DNA from: Caballeronia choica
GTDB lineage: Bacteria > Pseudomonadota > Gammaproteobacteria > Burkholderiales > Burkholderiaceae
NCBI RefSeq assembly: GCF_001544535.1
Contig: NZ_FCON02000017.1
Span: 1 to 64,000 of the forward strand
Length of the DNA: 64,000 nt
Reading direction: 5' to 3'
This document shows positions 26,028 through 33,987 of this stretch, in pieces; the first letter of the stretch is position 1; each line of letters starts with the position of its first letter. The position numbers and the translations under genes are program-made. A model generated the notes under the pieces. It had not been told where the DNA came from. It saw nothing but the letters and a program-made list of their open reading frames with translations, and searched no databases.

Positions 26028-26119
26028 AGGTCCGTTCCTTTTTTGTTTTCATTTGTTTGAGGTCCGGACTTTTATCGGCCTGCCACCCAACTGATCTATC
26101 AGACAACTCCCAAAACAGC

Positions 26120-26156
26120 AAAAAAGCCCCGCGCCGGTCAACCCGGCGCGGGGCTT
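26120..26156 (-). terminator. otsA terminator
   Basis: AAGCCCCGCGCCGG / CCGGCGCGGGGCTT stem followed on the minus strand by TTTTTTG. It also isolates otsA from the PAAR unit. Confidence 0.9.
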
Positions 26157-26176
26157 ACAAGAAAAAAAGCGAAACC

Positions 26177-27622
26177 CTAGCTAGATACCTTCGCCGGCCG
26201 CGGCTTCGCTTCGGTCACCTGCTTCACGGTTTTCTTCGTCATCGACGCCGCCGTCGCGACGCTGCGCAAATCACTCAGAAACGAATCGCGCCAGACGGAA
26301 AGGTTGTTCTCGCGCAAAGGCGCCATCATGTCGGCGTGACGCGCCTGACGCTCGGCGAGCGGCATCGACAGTGCGCGTTCCAGCGCCTCGGACATCTGCG
26401 ACAGATCAAACGGATTGACCACCAGCGCGCCGGGCAACTGGTCCGCGGCACCGGCGAATTGCGACAGCACGAGCGCGCCCGGATCGGCCGGGTCCTGCGA
26501 CGCCACGTATTCCTTCGCGACGAGGTTCATGCCGTCGCGCAACGGCGTCACGTAGCCGACCTGCGACAGCCGGAACAACGCCATCAGCAGGTTGCGGTCG
26601 TACTTGCGGTTCAGGTACTGGATCGGCGTCCAGTCGAGTTGCGCGAAGCGGCCGTTGATACGGCCCGCCTCGCCTTCCAGGTTCTGGCGGATGCGCTGGT
26701 AGGTCTGCACGTCGGAGCGCGTCGGCGGAGCGATCTGCACGAGCGCCACGCGGCCATGCCAGCCGGGCGCATTCAGCAAAAGGCGCTCGAACGCCTGAAA
26801 ACGCTCGACGAGCCCTTTCGAATAATCGAGCCGGTCGACGCTCATGATGAGCTTGCGTCCGCGCATGCTGTCGCGCAGGCTCTTCACCGGCTTGCGATTC
26901 GAAAATTGTTCGGCGGCACGGGCGATGACATCCGGATAGATGCCGATCGGATACGCGCCCACTTTCAGCATCCGGCCGTAGGCCTGGACCATGCCGTCGT
27001 CGCTGGCATGGCCGACGCCGCCGCGCTCGATGTAGTCGACGAACGACTGCTTGTCCGCTTCGGTCTGGAACCCGACGATGTCGTAGCTGCACATCGACTT
27101 GATCAGTTCCTCGTGCGGCGGCACCGTGCGCATCACCTCGGGAACGGGGAAAGGAATGTGCAGGAAAAAGCCGATCGGATTGCTGATGCCGAGTGCGCGG
27201 CATTCCTGCGCGAACGGCAGCAGGTGGTAGTCGTGGACCCAGATGATGTCGTCGGGTTCGATCAGCGCCTTGAGTTTGGCGGCGAGCATGGCGTTCACGC
27301 GCGCGTAGCCGGCGTATTCCTCGCGATCGAAGCGCGACAGGTCGTTGCGGTAATGGAAGGTCGGCCACAGGGTGGTGTTGGAAAAGCCGCGGTAGTACTG
27401 GTCGTAATCGCGGCGCGTCAGGCCGACGGTCGCGTAGGTCACGTTGCCGCGCTTCTCGATGACGGGCGCCGACGCCTCGCCCACGATCTCGCCGCTCCAC
27501 CCGAACCAGACTCCGCCTGTCTCCTTTAGCGCGTCCAGCACGCCGATCGCCAGGCCGCCGGCTGCGGGCTTGCCTTCCTGGATCGGCGCGACGCGATTCG
27601 ATACCACGATCAATCTGCTCAT
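26177..27622 (-). CDS. otsA: Alpha,alpha-trehalose-6-phosphate synthase
   Basis: It joins UDP-glucose and glucose-6-phosphate to give trehalose-6-phosphate, the first step to the osmoprotectant trehalose. The 481 residues match GT20: SRLIVVSNRVAP, the loop GGLAIGVLDAL, WVHDYHLLPFAQECR, FFLHIPFP, RLDYSKGLVERFQAFE and PLRDGMNLVAKEYVASQ. otsB (the phosphatase) is not in the window. The ATG at 27622 is followed by a conserved start. A good sigma54 promoter at 27677-27692 lies 44-55 nt upstream, unusual for this gene but consistent with the surrounding stress-gene district. Confidence 0.95.
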   Translation of the reverse strand: MSRLIVVSNRVAPIQEGKPAAGGLAIGVLDALKETGGVWFGWSGEIVGEASAPVIEKRGNVTYATVGLTRRDYDQYYRGFSNTTLWPTFHYRNDLSRFDREEYAGYARVNAMLAAKLKALIEPDDIIWVHDYHLLPFAQECRALGISNPIGFFLHIPFPVPEVMRTVPPHEELIKSMCSYDIVGFQTEADKQSFVDYIERGGVGHASDDGMVQAYGRMLKVGAYPIGIYPDVIARAAEQFSNRKPVKSLRDSMRGRKLIMSVDRLDYSKGLVERFQAFERLLLNAPGWHGRVALVQIAPPTRSDVQTYQRIRQNLEGEAGRINGRFAQLDWTPIQYLNRKYDRNLLMALFRLSQVGYVTPLRDGMNLVAKEYVASQDPADPGALVLSQFAGAADQLPGALVVNPFDLSQMSEALERALSMPLAERQARHADMMAPLRENNLSVWRDSFLSDLRSVATAASMTKKTVKQVTEAKPRPAKVSS

Positions 27623-27676
27623 TACAGCGTCACCTCATCAGTTGTCGTTGCACGCTCGAATTGGCGATTGAAGGTA

Positions 27677-27692
27677 TGCAAGACATGTGCCG
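27677..27692 (-). promoter_or_regulatory. Sigma54 promoter of otsA
   Basis: The minus strand reads CGGCACATGTCTTGCA: GGCAC and TTGCA intact with GG-N10-GC spacing. The predicted start is near 27666, 44 nt before the ATG. Confidence 0.75.
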
Positions 27693-27812
27693 AATGTCTC
27701 AATCCGCAGAATGAAATTTGTATTTGGATGTTACGGACGAACGGAAACACGCGACCGCCCAGTGTCGCGGAGAAAAATCTGTATGGGCGCTCGCGCGGAT
27801 GTCGCCCAAGTA

Positions 27813-28049
27813 TCAGGCGTCCTGCTCCGAGCCGAGGTCGCGCTGATACTCGATTCCTTCGCGCCGTACGCCGCCCTGGTTGTGCTCGCCATCGGGCGGG
27901 GCGTCAGGCGCGCGGCGGTTCTGCCCGGCGGGATCGTGCAGCGACGGGTCCGATGCCTCGACGGGCGGCGGTGTTTCCTTGGTGCCTTCGACGCGCGCTT
28001 CGCGCTTGGACGAATGACGCGCGGAGCGTCGGAGTGCGGGGTGCCTCAT
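27813..28049 (-). CDS. Small basic, disordered hypothetical protein
   Basis: This 78-residue hydrophilic protein has an Arg/Lys-rich N-terminus (RHPALRRSARHSSKREAR) and a Pro/Asp/Gly-rich remainder with no hydrophobic core. The ATG at 28049 has a GGAGG box 5 nt upstream, the main evidence that it is translated. It sits between otsA and another small gene on the same strand. No family is recognised. Confidence 0.55.
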   Translation of the reverse strand: MRHPALRRSARHSSKREARVEGTKETPPPVEASDPSLHDPAGQNRRAPDAPPDGEHNQGGVRREGIEYQRDLGSEQDA

Positions 28050-28108
28050 GGTGCCTCCAGGAGAGAAGGCCGTCGTTGAAGGAGTCGGCGGCGACCAGGC
28101 TTCAAGCG

Positions 28109-28143
28109 AAAAAACGACCGGCTCCGCGTGCGCGGGCCGGTCA
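28109..28143 (-). terminator. Terminator between two small genes
   Basis: GACCGGC / GGCCGGTC stem followed on the minus strand by GTTTTTT. It ends the proline-rich gene transcript upstream of the 27.8-kb gene. Confidence 0.65.
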
Positions 28144-28276
28144 TTGTTGCGCCGTTCGTTGTAATGGCTACAGCGAACGTGGAAATTTCTTCAACCCTTG
28201 CACGCTTTCGGGGAATGCGCCCTTTTTTGCGCTTTTTGTCCCGTGTTTAGCGGCTTGTTTAATGGTGCTCGGCACC

Positions 28277-28507
28277 TTACCGCACGTGCGGGGTCTCGTT
28301 GGGTCCCGGCGGCGGATCGCCGATCGGCTGCATCGGCGGAGTCGGCGGTTCACGCGTCGGGTCCGGGTTCGTGTCGGGCGGAATCTGCGGCGGCGGCGGC
28401 TCGTCGGGAGGCGTCACCGGCGGATCCGGCACCTGCGGCGTCTGCGCGCTGAGCGTCGAATTCGCGTCGTTCGTGTCGTTCGTGCCATCGGAAGCGGGAT
28501 CGGACAT
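28277..28507 (-). CDS. Proline-rich small hypothetical protein
   Basis: This 76-residue protein consists of an Asp/Asn/Thr-rich start (MSDPASDGTNDTNDANST) followed by a Pro-rich chain (PPDEPPPPQIPPD repeated in style). It has no signal peptide or membrane segment and is probably disordered. An AGGAG box precedes the ATG at 28507, and a good sigma54 promoter (28592-28607) lies about 85 nt upstream. It forms a single-gene unit with a terminator. Function unknown. Confidence 0.65.
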   Translation of the reverse strand: MSDPASDGTNDTNDANSTLSAQTPQVPDPPVTPPDEPPPPQIPPDTNPDPTREPPTPPMQPIGDPPPGPNETPHVR

Positions 28508-28591
28508 GGCGGCTCCTGGTTGTTGTAGTGATGATCGGACTCGATGAGTCGAGGGCATCATTGCCCGTCGAGCGAGTCTCCCTTCACTGAC

Positions 28592-28607
28592 AGCAAGGGC
28601 CATGCCC
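28592..28607 (-). promoter_or_regulatory. Sigma54 promoter of the proline-rich gene
   Basis: The minus strand reads GGGCATGGCCCTTGCT, with intact GG/GC spacing and TTGCT. Its core matches the promoter at 23863-23878 through GGCCCTTGC. Confidence 0.7.
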
Positions 28608-28683
28608 TCGAACCGCCCTGTTCGCGCGTTCCACCGCGCCACCGTCTATCTCATTATCGGCGCTGTGGGTCCGGACTGCCAAC

Positions 28684-28716
28684 GAAAAACGCCCGCGCAG
28701 GTTCAATGCACGGGCG
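28684..28716 (-). terminator. Terminator of the sigma54 response regulator gene
   Basis: CGCCCGTGC / GCGCGGGCG imperfect stem followed on the minus strand by TTTTTCG, 32 nt after the stop. Confidence 0.75.
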
Positions 28717-28747
28717 CCGCTTTTCGTCTGCCGATTCGGGAATGGTG

Positions 28748-30148
28748 CTAGGCGTTCGCGCTTGTATCGCCGAGTTCGCTCGCTTCGCTGACGGCCGCCT
28801 TGTTCGCGTCCTCGCCGTATTCCACGAGCCGGTTATACAGGGTCTTCAGGCTGATGCCGAGGATCTCCGCCGCGCGCGTCTTCACGCCGCCGCATTGCTC
28901 GAGCGTCGCGAGAATGAGCTGGCGATCGGCTTCGGCGAGCGAGGTGCCGAATGCGATCGTCACCGCCGTTCCCGCCGACGGCTTCGACAGCGAGATCTGC
29001 AGCGGCACGGTCGCCGTGCTGTCCGACTCCGCGCCCGACATGATGTAGGCGCGCTGCACATAATTCTTCAGTTCGCGCACGTTGCCCGGCCACGGATACG
29101 ACGCGAGCATTTCGCGCACCGCCGACGGAAACTGCTTCTTCGTGTTGTAGCGCGAATTCAGTTCGTCGAGGAACGCCTGACCGAGCAGTTCGACGTCCTT
29201 GCCCCGCTCGCGCAGCGGCGGCAGGTTGATCGGGAACACGTTGAGCCGGTGATACAGGTCGAGCCGGAGCTTTCCTTCGAGCACGGCCTGCTCCGGATCG
29301 CGATTGGTCGCGGCGATCAGGCGCACGTCGGTTTCGAGTTCCTTCGTCGTGCCGACGCGCATGAACATGCCCGTTTCCAGCACGCGCAGCAGTTTCACCT
29401 GAAGCTCGATCGGCATCTCGGTGATTTCGTCGAGAAACAGCGTGCCGCCGTTCGCGCGTTCGAAATAGCCCTTGTGCTGGCGATCCGCGCCGGTGAACGA
29501 CCCGCGCTCATGGCCGAACATCTCCGATTCGATCAGGTTCGGGGAGATCGCGCCGCAGTTCACGGCGATGAACGCGTGCTTGCGGCGCAGGCTGAGTTCG
29601 TGAAGCGTCTGCGCGGCGACTTCCTTGCCGGTGCCCGATTCGCCGATCAGCAGCACCGAGGCGGCCGTCGGCGCGACGCGGCCGATCTGGTCGTAGACCG
29701 TCTGCATCGCGGGCGAATTGCCGAGCATGAGGCCGAAGCGGCCCATGCGGCGCAGCTCGCCGCGCAGCGTGCCGATTTCCGCCTTCAGGTCGCCGGGGCG
29801 CGGCAAGCGCGAGAGGATCGCCTTCACGCGCTGCATGTTGATCGGCTTGACGAGGTAATCGGTCGCGCCCATCTTGAGCGCGCTCACCGCCGACTCGACC
29901 GTCGCGTGTCCGGTAATTACGATGACCTCGACGCCCGAACGCGGATCGAGATCCTCGAACAGGTCGACGCCAGAGCCGTCCGGCAGCTTCAGGTCGGTGA
30001 AAACGACATCGGGCGTCTGCCGCACGAGCTGGATGCGCGCCTCGCGCAAGTCGCCGGCCGTGGCTGTCGTCAGTCCGTCTTCGCCGATGATCGCGGCTAG
30101 TGCCTCGCGGGTACTGGGATCGTCATCGACAATCAATACATGTGGCAT
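28748..30148 (-). CDS. Sigma54-dependent response regulator (NtrC type)
   Basis: This 466-residue activator has three parts. The receiver (1-120) has phospho-acceptor Asp52 in FTDLKLPDGSG. The AAA+ domain has Walker A GESGTGKE (169-176), the sigma54-contacting GSFTGA loop (216-221), LFLDEITEM and the arginine-finger region. The C-terminal Fis-type helix-turn-helix ends [18 protein letters not shown]. No histidine kinase is adjacent, so it is an orphan regulator. Its position beside several sigma54 promoters makes it one of two local candidates for activating them. Confidence 0.93.
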   Translation of the reverse strand: MPHVLIVDDDPSTREALAAIIGEDGLTTATAGDLREARIQLVRQTPDVVFTDLKLPDGSGVDLFEDLDPRSGVEVIVITGHATVESAVSALKMGATDYLVKPINMQRVKAILSRLPRPGDLKAEIGTLRGELRRMGRFGLMLGNSPAMQTVYDQIGRVAPTAASVLLIGESGTGKEVAAQTLHELSLRRKHAFIAVNCGAISPNLIESEMFGHERGSFTGADRQHKGYFERANGGTLFLDEITEMPIELQVKLLRVLETGMFMRVGTTKELETDVRLIAATNRDPEQAVLEGKLRLDLYHRLNVFPINLPPLRERGKDVELLGQAFLDELNSRYNTKKQFPSAVREMLASYPWPGNVRELKNYVQRAYIMSGAESDSTATVPLQISLSKPSAGTAVTIAFGTSLAEADRQLILATLEQCGGVKTRAAEILGISLKTLYNRLVEYGEDANKAAVSEASELGDTSANA

Positions 30149-30383
30149 GCGTCTTGAGTCTTTTTTAAAGCGTTGTCAGGTCACGCGCCGGCATGCGGCG
30201 CGGGCTTCTCTGGGCAGTCGTCGCAACGCCGCCAGGCCAGAAGCGCGGCTTCCGGCGAACGCCGGAAATGCGCTGAAAATGAAAAATTTGCCGACCGTTC
30301 GCATACCAATAAACGCGTGACGCAATTATTGCCATATAGCGAAATTATGGCCGCTTCTCAATTGATTATAAGGCTTTATCAAG

Positions 30384-30411
30384 ATAAAACGCACGTCCGT
30401 GAGGACGTGCG
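30384..30411 (-). terminator. Terminator of the 30.4-31.5 kb operon
   Basis: CGCACGTCC gtga GGACGTGCG stem followed on the minus strand by TTTTA, 32 nt after the last stop. Confidence 0.8.
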
Positions 30412-30442
30412 TCGATGCTCGCGGATGACGCTTTCGGCGTGG

Positions 30443-30682
30443 TCAGCTACGCGGAAAATTCCACGCTTCGGGCGTGCCGCCGATCGCGCCGCTGCCGTTC
30501 GTGTGGGCGGGCGCCGTTGCGGCGCTCGACGGCGTCACCACCTTGCCGCCTTCGTCTTCCCAGCGGTTCAGATCGCGCGCTGCGCGTTTTCTGGCGGTGT
30601 CCTGCGACTGCATCCATTTCCACGCGAACACGCTGCCTACGGCGAAAAGCGCACCGAAGATTCCGATTCTCGGTCGTGCCAT
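30443..30682 (-). CDS. Small membrane-anchored hypothetical protein
   Basis: This 79-residue protein has one N-terminal membrane helix (RIGIFGALFAVGSVFAWKWM, about residues 4-22) and a charged, then Ser/Ala/Gly-rich soluble tail. A GGGAG box supports the ATG at 30682. It is third in a minus-strand run of three small envelope genes (31462, 31051, 30682) with gaps of 51-87 bp, ending in a terminator. Function unknown. Confidence 0.7.
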   Translation of the reverse strand: MARPRIGIFGALFAVGSVFAWKWMQSQDTARKRAARDLNRWEDEGGKVVTPSSAATAPAHTNGSGAIGGTPEAWNFPRS

Positions 30683-30733
30683 TATGTTTTCTCCCTTCTT
30701 GTCAAAGATCAACGGCGTGAATTCGCCGGAAAA

Positions 30734-31051
30734 TCAGCGCGAAATCAGAATGCCTACGAAGAAACCAATCCCAGCCGCCGCGCCGAGCGCCTGCCACGGG
30801 TTGTCGCGCACGTATTTCTCAGTGCAGTCTACGCCCGCGCGATAGCGCGACTGCGCGTTCGCCTGGGCATCTTCCAGCGCATTTCGCGCCGTATCGACGT
30901 GATCGCGCAGGCGCGAGCGCAGCGCATCGACGCCCTCGCCGGGGAGCGTCGCGGAGAGTCGCAGCAACTCCTCAGAGTCGTTCAGCAGCATCTTGATGTC
31001 TTCGATGATCTTTTGCTTGCCCAATGCAAGCTGGACAGTTGTCTGACTCAT
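30734..31051 (-). CDS. DUF883/ElaB-YqjD family membrane-anchored protein
   Basis: This 105-residue protein is a typical DUF883 member: an amphipathic helical N-terminal part (KQKIIEDIKMLLNDSEELLRL, DALRSRLRDHVDTARNALEDAQ) and a C-terminal membrane anchor with the conserved DNPWQALGAAAGIGFFVGILISR. ElaB/YqjD proteins in Escherichia coli are stationary-phase, inner-membrane, ribosome-associated proteins. The ATG at 31051 fits the family start. It is the middle gene of the small envelope run, probably driven by the sigma54 promoter at 31510-31525. Confidence 0.9.
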   Translation of the reverse strand: MSQTTVQLALGKQKIIEDIKMLLNDSEELLRLSATLPGEGVDALRSRLRDHVDTARNALEDAQANAQSRYRAGVDCTEKYVRDNPWQALGAAAGIGFFVGILISR

Positions 31052-31138
31052 GTCGTGAGGTCCTCGCATAGTGTGTGATGTCAAAAAGCGGCTGCGCGCA
31101 CTCTCCATTAGACACGGCAAACGCAGCGGCCGCAGCCG

Positions 31139-31462
31139 CTACGCAACGCGACCGTGACCGAGGCGGGAGCGCAGCATCCGGACGATTCCGGCCAGTAAGA
31201 GGGCACAGCCCATCGCGCCGAATACGACGCTCGTCACGTTCGCCGCGCGCGAAAGCCCCGGGGTGCCGGCCGCGTACGCGAGTACGGCGCACATCAGCGC
31301 CGTCACGAGCGCCACGGCGGCCCAGTGATAGATGTCGATCGGCTCGCCGGCCTGGAGTTCCGGCCGATCCGCCGACGCCCTGCCCGAACGGGCCGCTCGG
31401 GCACGCCGCGCGGGGCGCTCTCGGTCGCGAACGGGAATGTCGAAATTCAGGGAGTCTTCCAT
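31139..31462 (-). CDS. Small two-helix membrane protein
   Basis: This 107-residue protein has an Arg-rich cytoplasmic N-terminus (about 40 residues) and two hydrophobic segments (about 47-65, HWAAVALVTALMCAVLAYAAG, and about 73-92, VTSVVFGAMGCALLLAGIV). No family is recognised, though the layout resembles small phage-holin-like superfamily III (YqjE-type) proteins, which often accompany DUF883 genes. It is the first gene of the run; the sigma54 promoter lies just upstream. Confidence 0.65.
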   Translation of the reverse strand: MEDSLNFDIPVRDRERPARRARAARSGRASADRPELQAGEPIDIYHWAAVALVTALMCAVLAYAAGTPGLSRAANVTSVVFGAMGCALLLAGIVRMLRSRLGHGRVA

Positions 31463-31509
31463 GGCGATGTGCCGAAATCGGCGTCTTCGAGTACAGGTAG
31501 CCACCCCTC

Positions 31510-31525
31510 CGCAGCTTTCGTGCCA
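31510..31525 (-). promoter_or_regulatory. Sigma54 promoter of the DUF883 small-gene operon
   Basis: The minus strand reads TGGCACGAAAGCTGCG: a perfect TGGCACG -24 element with CTGC at -12. The predicted start is near 31499, 37 nt before the ATG at 31462. Confidence 0.75.
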
Positions 31526-31870
31526 GGAGACGCCCTCGCGCCATTTCAGGACCGCTGCGCGGACTGCGCGCAAGCACGGGCGCCCTCGGTTGCGGGTAAC
31601 AATTACGCCGTCGCCATGTAACTTTCACGAAGGCCCGGCGAACGTTTCCGGACGTTGCCAGAAAGCCTCGTCACGATCAGACAAATTGGGCCATTGAACC
31701 GATGCCGATTGCCGCGACATCGCTGCGAATGGTTAAATAGCGTTATTGAGATAGCCGCGCGCCTGCGCACCCGGCGTGGCCGGAACGGGCAACGACAGGG
31801 GGAATTCGGGCATCGCAGGCATCGGACATCGGCACCGGTTCGACCCGAGGCTGGCAGCCGGGAATCGGCA

Positions 31871-31886
31871 TGGCGAATGCCTTGCG
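31871..31886 (+). promoter_or_regulatory. Possible sigma54 promoter of the activator gene
   Basis: TGGCGAATGCCTTGCG keeps TGGC and TTGC at the right spacing but has three mismatches. It would give a leader of about 144 nt before 32041. Confidence 0.4.
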
Positions 31887-32040
31887 CGAAACGCCATGCA
31901 GCAGCCCGATGCACGCCGCCTTCGCGGAGTGATTCGTCCGTAACGGCGCCGCGCGAACTCGAACCCGATACGTTTTGGCGCGCACACCGTTGGCCGCCCG
32001 CACCCGAGCGCCCGACCAACATTTGCAGGACACAAGATAC

Positions 32041-33108
32041 ATGGCGTCAACCGAACTGGACCCGCCGGCCATCGCCTCGGGCGATACGCCGACGCAGAAG
32101 AAACGCAACGCGGGAGAAGTGCCGGGCTTGAAGTCATATGGACTTTTATACGGCTCGTCACCTGTGATGATGGAGTTGTATTCGCAGATCGAACGCGTGG
32201 CATCCACCGACGCCACCGCGCTCATCATCGGCGAATCCGGCACCGGCAAGGAACTGATCGCCCGCACGATCCACGATCACAGCGCGCGCAAGGACGCGCC
32301 CTTCATCGCCGTGAATTGCGGCGCGATTCCCGACAACCTGATCGAAGCCGAACTGTTCGGCCACGAGAAAGGCAGCTTCACGGGCGCCGTGCAGGGCCGC
32401 ATCGGCTATTTCGAGCATGCGAACGGCGGCACGCTGTTTCTCGACGAAGTGACCGAGATGTCGCCCGTGCGGCAGGTCAAGCTGCTGCGCGCGCTCGAGA
32501 CGGGCACCTTCTTTCGGGTCGGCGGTAGCGACCTGATCCATTCCGACGTGCGTGTGATTGCGGCGACCAATCGCGATCCCGTCGCGGCGGTCAAGGAACA
32601 CGGCCTGCGCGAAGACCTGATGTACCGGCTCGCCGTGTTTCCGTTGCGCGCGCCGCCGTTGCGCGAACGCGATTCCGACCGCGAGTTTCTCGCGCAACAT
32701 TTCCTCGCGGAGATGAACGCGCAGGAAGGCACGAGCAAGGCGTTCAGCAAGCGCGCGCTCGACATGCTGCGCACGTATTCGTGGCCGGGCAACGTGCGCG
32801 AGTTGAAGAACACCGTATATCGCGCGTTCATTCTCGCGGAGAAGACGGTCGAGATCGCGCATCCGCATCTGGCGTCGCGTGTGAAGAAGCCCGTCACGCA
32901 GGGCGATGCGATGAACGTGTGGGTGGGCACGCCGCTCGCCGACGCTCAGAAGCAGATCATCCTCGGCACGCTGAAGCATTGCGGCGGCGACAAGCGCCGC
33001 GCCGCGAAGGCGCTCGGCGTGAGCCTGAAGACGCTCTATAACCGGCTCGGCGCCTACGAGAACGAAGGCGCCGACGCGGACGCGTCGGGGCCGCCGACGG
33101 AAGGTTGA
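32041..33108 (+). CDS. Sigma54 activator lacking a sensory domain
   Basis: This 355-residue AAA+ transcription activator starts almost directly with its ATPase domain; only about 35 residues precede it. Walker A GESGTGKE (64-71), the sigma54 loop GSFTGA (111-116), LFLDEVTEM and [10 protein letters not shown] are intact. The C-terminal Fis-type helix-turn-helix is [19 protein letters not shown]. Without a receiver or ligand domain it must be controlled by a partner protein or by its own level, as with PspF and HrpR/S types. The ATG at 32041 is used; upstream in-frame sequence is not conserved in character. sigma54 promoters flank it on both sides. Confidence 0.9.
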   Translation: MASTELDPPAIASGDTPTQKKRNAGEVPGLKSYGLLYGSSPVMMELYSQIERVASTDATALIIGESGTGKELIARTIHDHSARKDAPFIAVNCGAIPDNLIEAELFGHEKGSFTGAVQGRIGYFEHANGGTLFLDEVTEMSPVRQVKLLRALETGTFFRVGGSDLIHSDVRVIAATNRDPVAAVKEHGLREDLMYRLAVFPLRAPPLRERDSDREFLAQHFLAEMNAQEGTSKAFSKRALDMLRTYSWPGNVRELKNTVYRAFILAEKTVEIAHPHLASRVKKPVTQGDAMNVWVGTPLADAQKQIILGTLKHCGGDKRRAAKALGVSLKTLYNRLGAYENEGADADASGPPTEG

Positions 33109-33432
33109 TTCAGCGCGGCCAGCGCTCGCTGGCCGCGTCGGGCTGATCTGTCGGCGCGCTTGCTTCCCGATTCATTTGATTCATCCGCCTTCCCCCACGT
33201 CATCCGTTTCCTTCATTTGCAATTTCTTGCAATTTTCCTTTTTGCGGTCTTACGCGCTTGCTTCAAAATGCGCGGGCAAGCGGATTGCTTAGGGTTCCGA
33301 GCTTTATCCACCAGGGTCCGGCCGGTGTGAAATCACATCGAAAGAATAAAGAACGCAGCTACGTTGCCTGGGACCGGAGTCAGCGCTAAATCGCTAACTC
33401 TGGGTCGACAGGCAGACGAAGGAAAACGCAAC
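33109..33432. other. Intergenic region with sigma54 promoter for lipoprotein pair
   Basis: This 324-bp region has no gene. It holds the rightward sigma54 promoter at 33274-33289 and, downstream of it, the dyad TGTGAAATCACA at 33326-33337, which lies inside the predicted leader. No terminator is evident for the activator gene. Confidence 0.6.
33274..33289 (+). promoter_or_regulatory. Sigma54 promoter of the tandem lipoprotein genes
   Basis: GGGCAAGCGGATTGCT has GGCA and TTGCT at exact spacing. The predicted start is near 33300, giving a leader of about 130 nt before 33433. Confidence 0.7.
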
Positions 33433-33987
33433 ATGCAGACATTGGTTCAACGGCGCCGGCGAAGCGTCGTCGCGCTGGCCGCGATAGTCACGGGCGCGAT
33501 CGCCTGTTCGAGCCTCACGGGCTGCAACTCACTCTATAGCGAAGGCGCCACCGCGGGCGCGGGCATCGCGGGCGCGGCGATCGCCGGCTCGATCACCAAC
33601 AACGCGGCGGTCGCCACCGGCATCGGCCTCGGCGCGGTCGCCGCGGCCCGCGCGGGCGTGCAGTATTCGCAGCGCGTCGTCCACACCGATACGCAGGACA
33701 TGATCGCCTCCGCGGCCGGGCCGCTCGCGATCGGAGCGGTCGCGCCGTGGCGGGCCACGCATTCGGTGCCCATCGAGGAAGACGAGAAAGGCCGCGTGAC
33801 GGTGAGCCGCACGATCAGCAGCGGCACGCTCGACTGCAAGGAGATCGTGTTTTCGGTGGATCGCGACGCCACGCAAGATCGCGCCGCCGACAGCGCGTTC
33901 TACGTGGCCTCGGTCTGCCGCGACGGCGACAAGTGGAAGTGGGCGTCGGCAGAACCGGCGACGCCGCGCTGGGGCGCGCTGCAATGA
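33433..33987 (+). CDS. Lipoprotein, first of a tandem paralogous pair
   Basis: This 184-residue protein has a lipoprotein signal peptide (lipobox SLTGC, Cys about residue 31) and a glycine-zipper region (GAGIAGAAIAGSITNN...GIGLGAVAAARAG). A C-terminal domain with CKEIVFSVDRD and KWKWASAEPATPRWGALQ follows. Family and function are unknown; it is likely anchored in the outer or inner membrane. The ATG at 33433 has an AAGGAAA box. The next gene overlaps as ATGA and encodes a clear paralogue. Confidence 0.75.
   Translation: MQTLVQRRRRSVVALAAIVTGAIACSSLTGCNSLYSEGATAGAGIAGAAIAGSITNNAAVATGIGLGAVAAARAGVQYSQRVVHTDTQDMIASAAGPLAIGAVAPWRATHSVPIEEDEKGRVTVSRTISSGTLDCKEIVFSVDRDATQDRAADSAFYVASVCRDGDKWKWASAEPATPRWGALQ

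Larger units (their letters stand above)
31463..32040. other. Intergenic region between divergent small-gene operon and sigma54 activator
   Basis: This 578-bp region has no credible gene. It contains the leftward sigma54 promoter at 31510-31525 and a weaker rightward candidate at 31871-31886. Binding sites for the activator would be expected here. Confidence 0.6.

Noticed and set aside
33326-33337. CRP-like palindrome TGTGAAATCACA
   Set aside because: The half-sites TGTGA/TCACA are separated by 2 nt, not the 6 nt of CRP sites, and it lies downstream of the predicted start site. It is kept only as a note in the intergenic entry.
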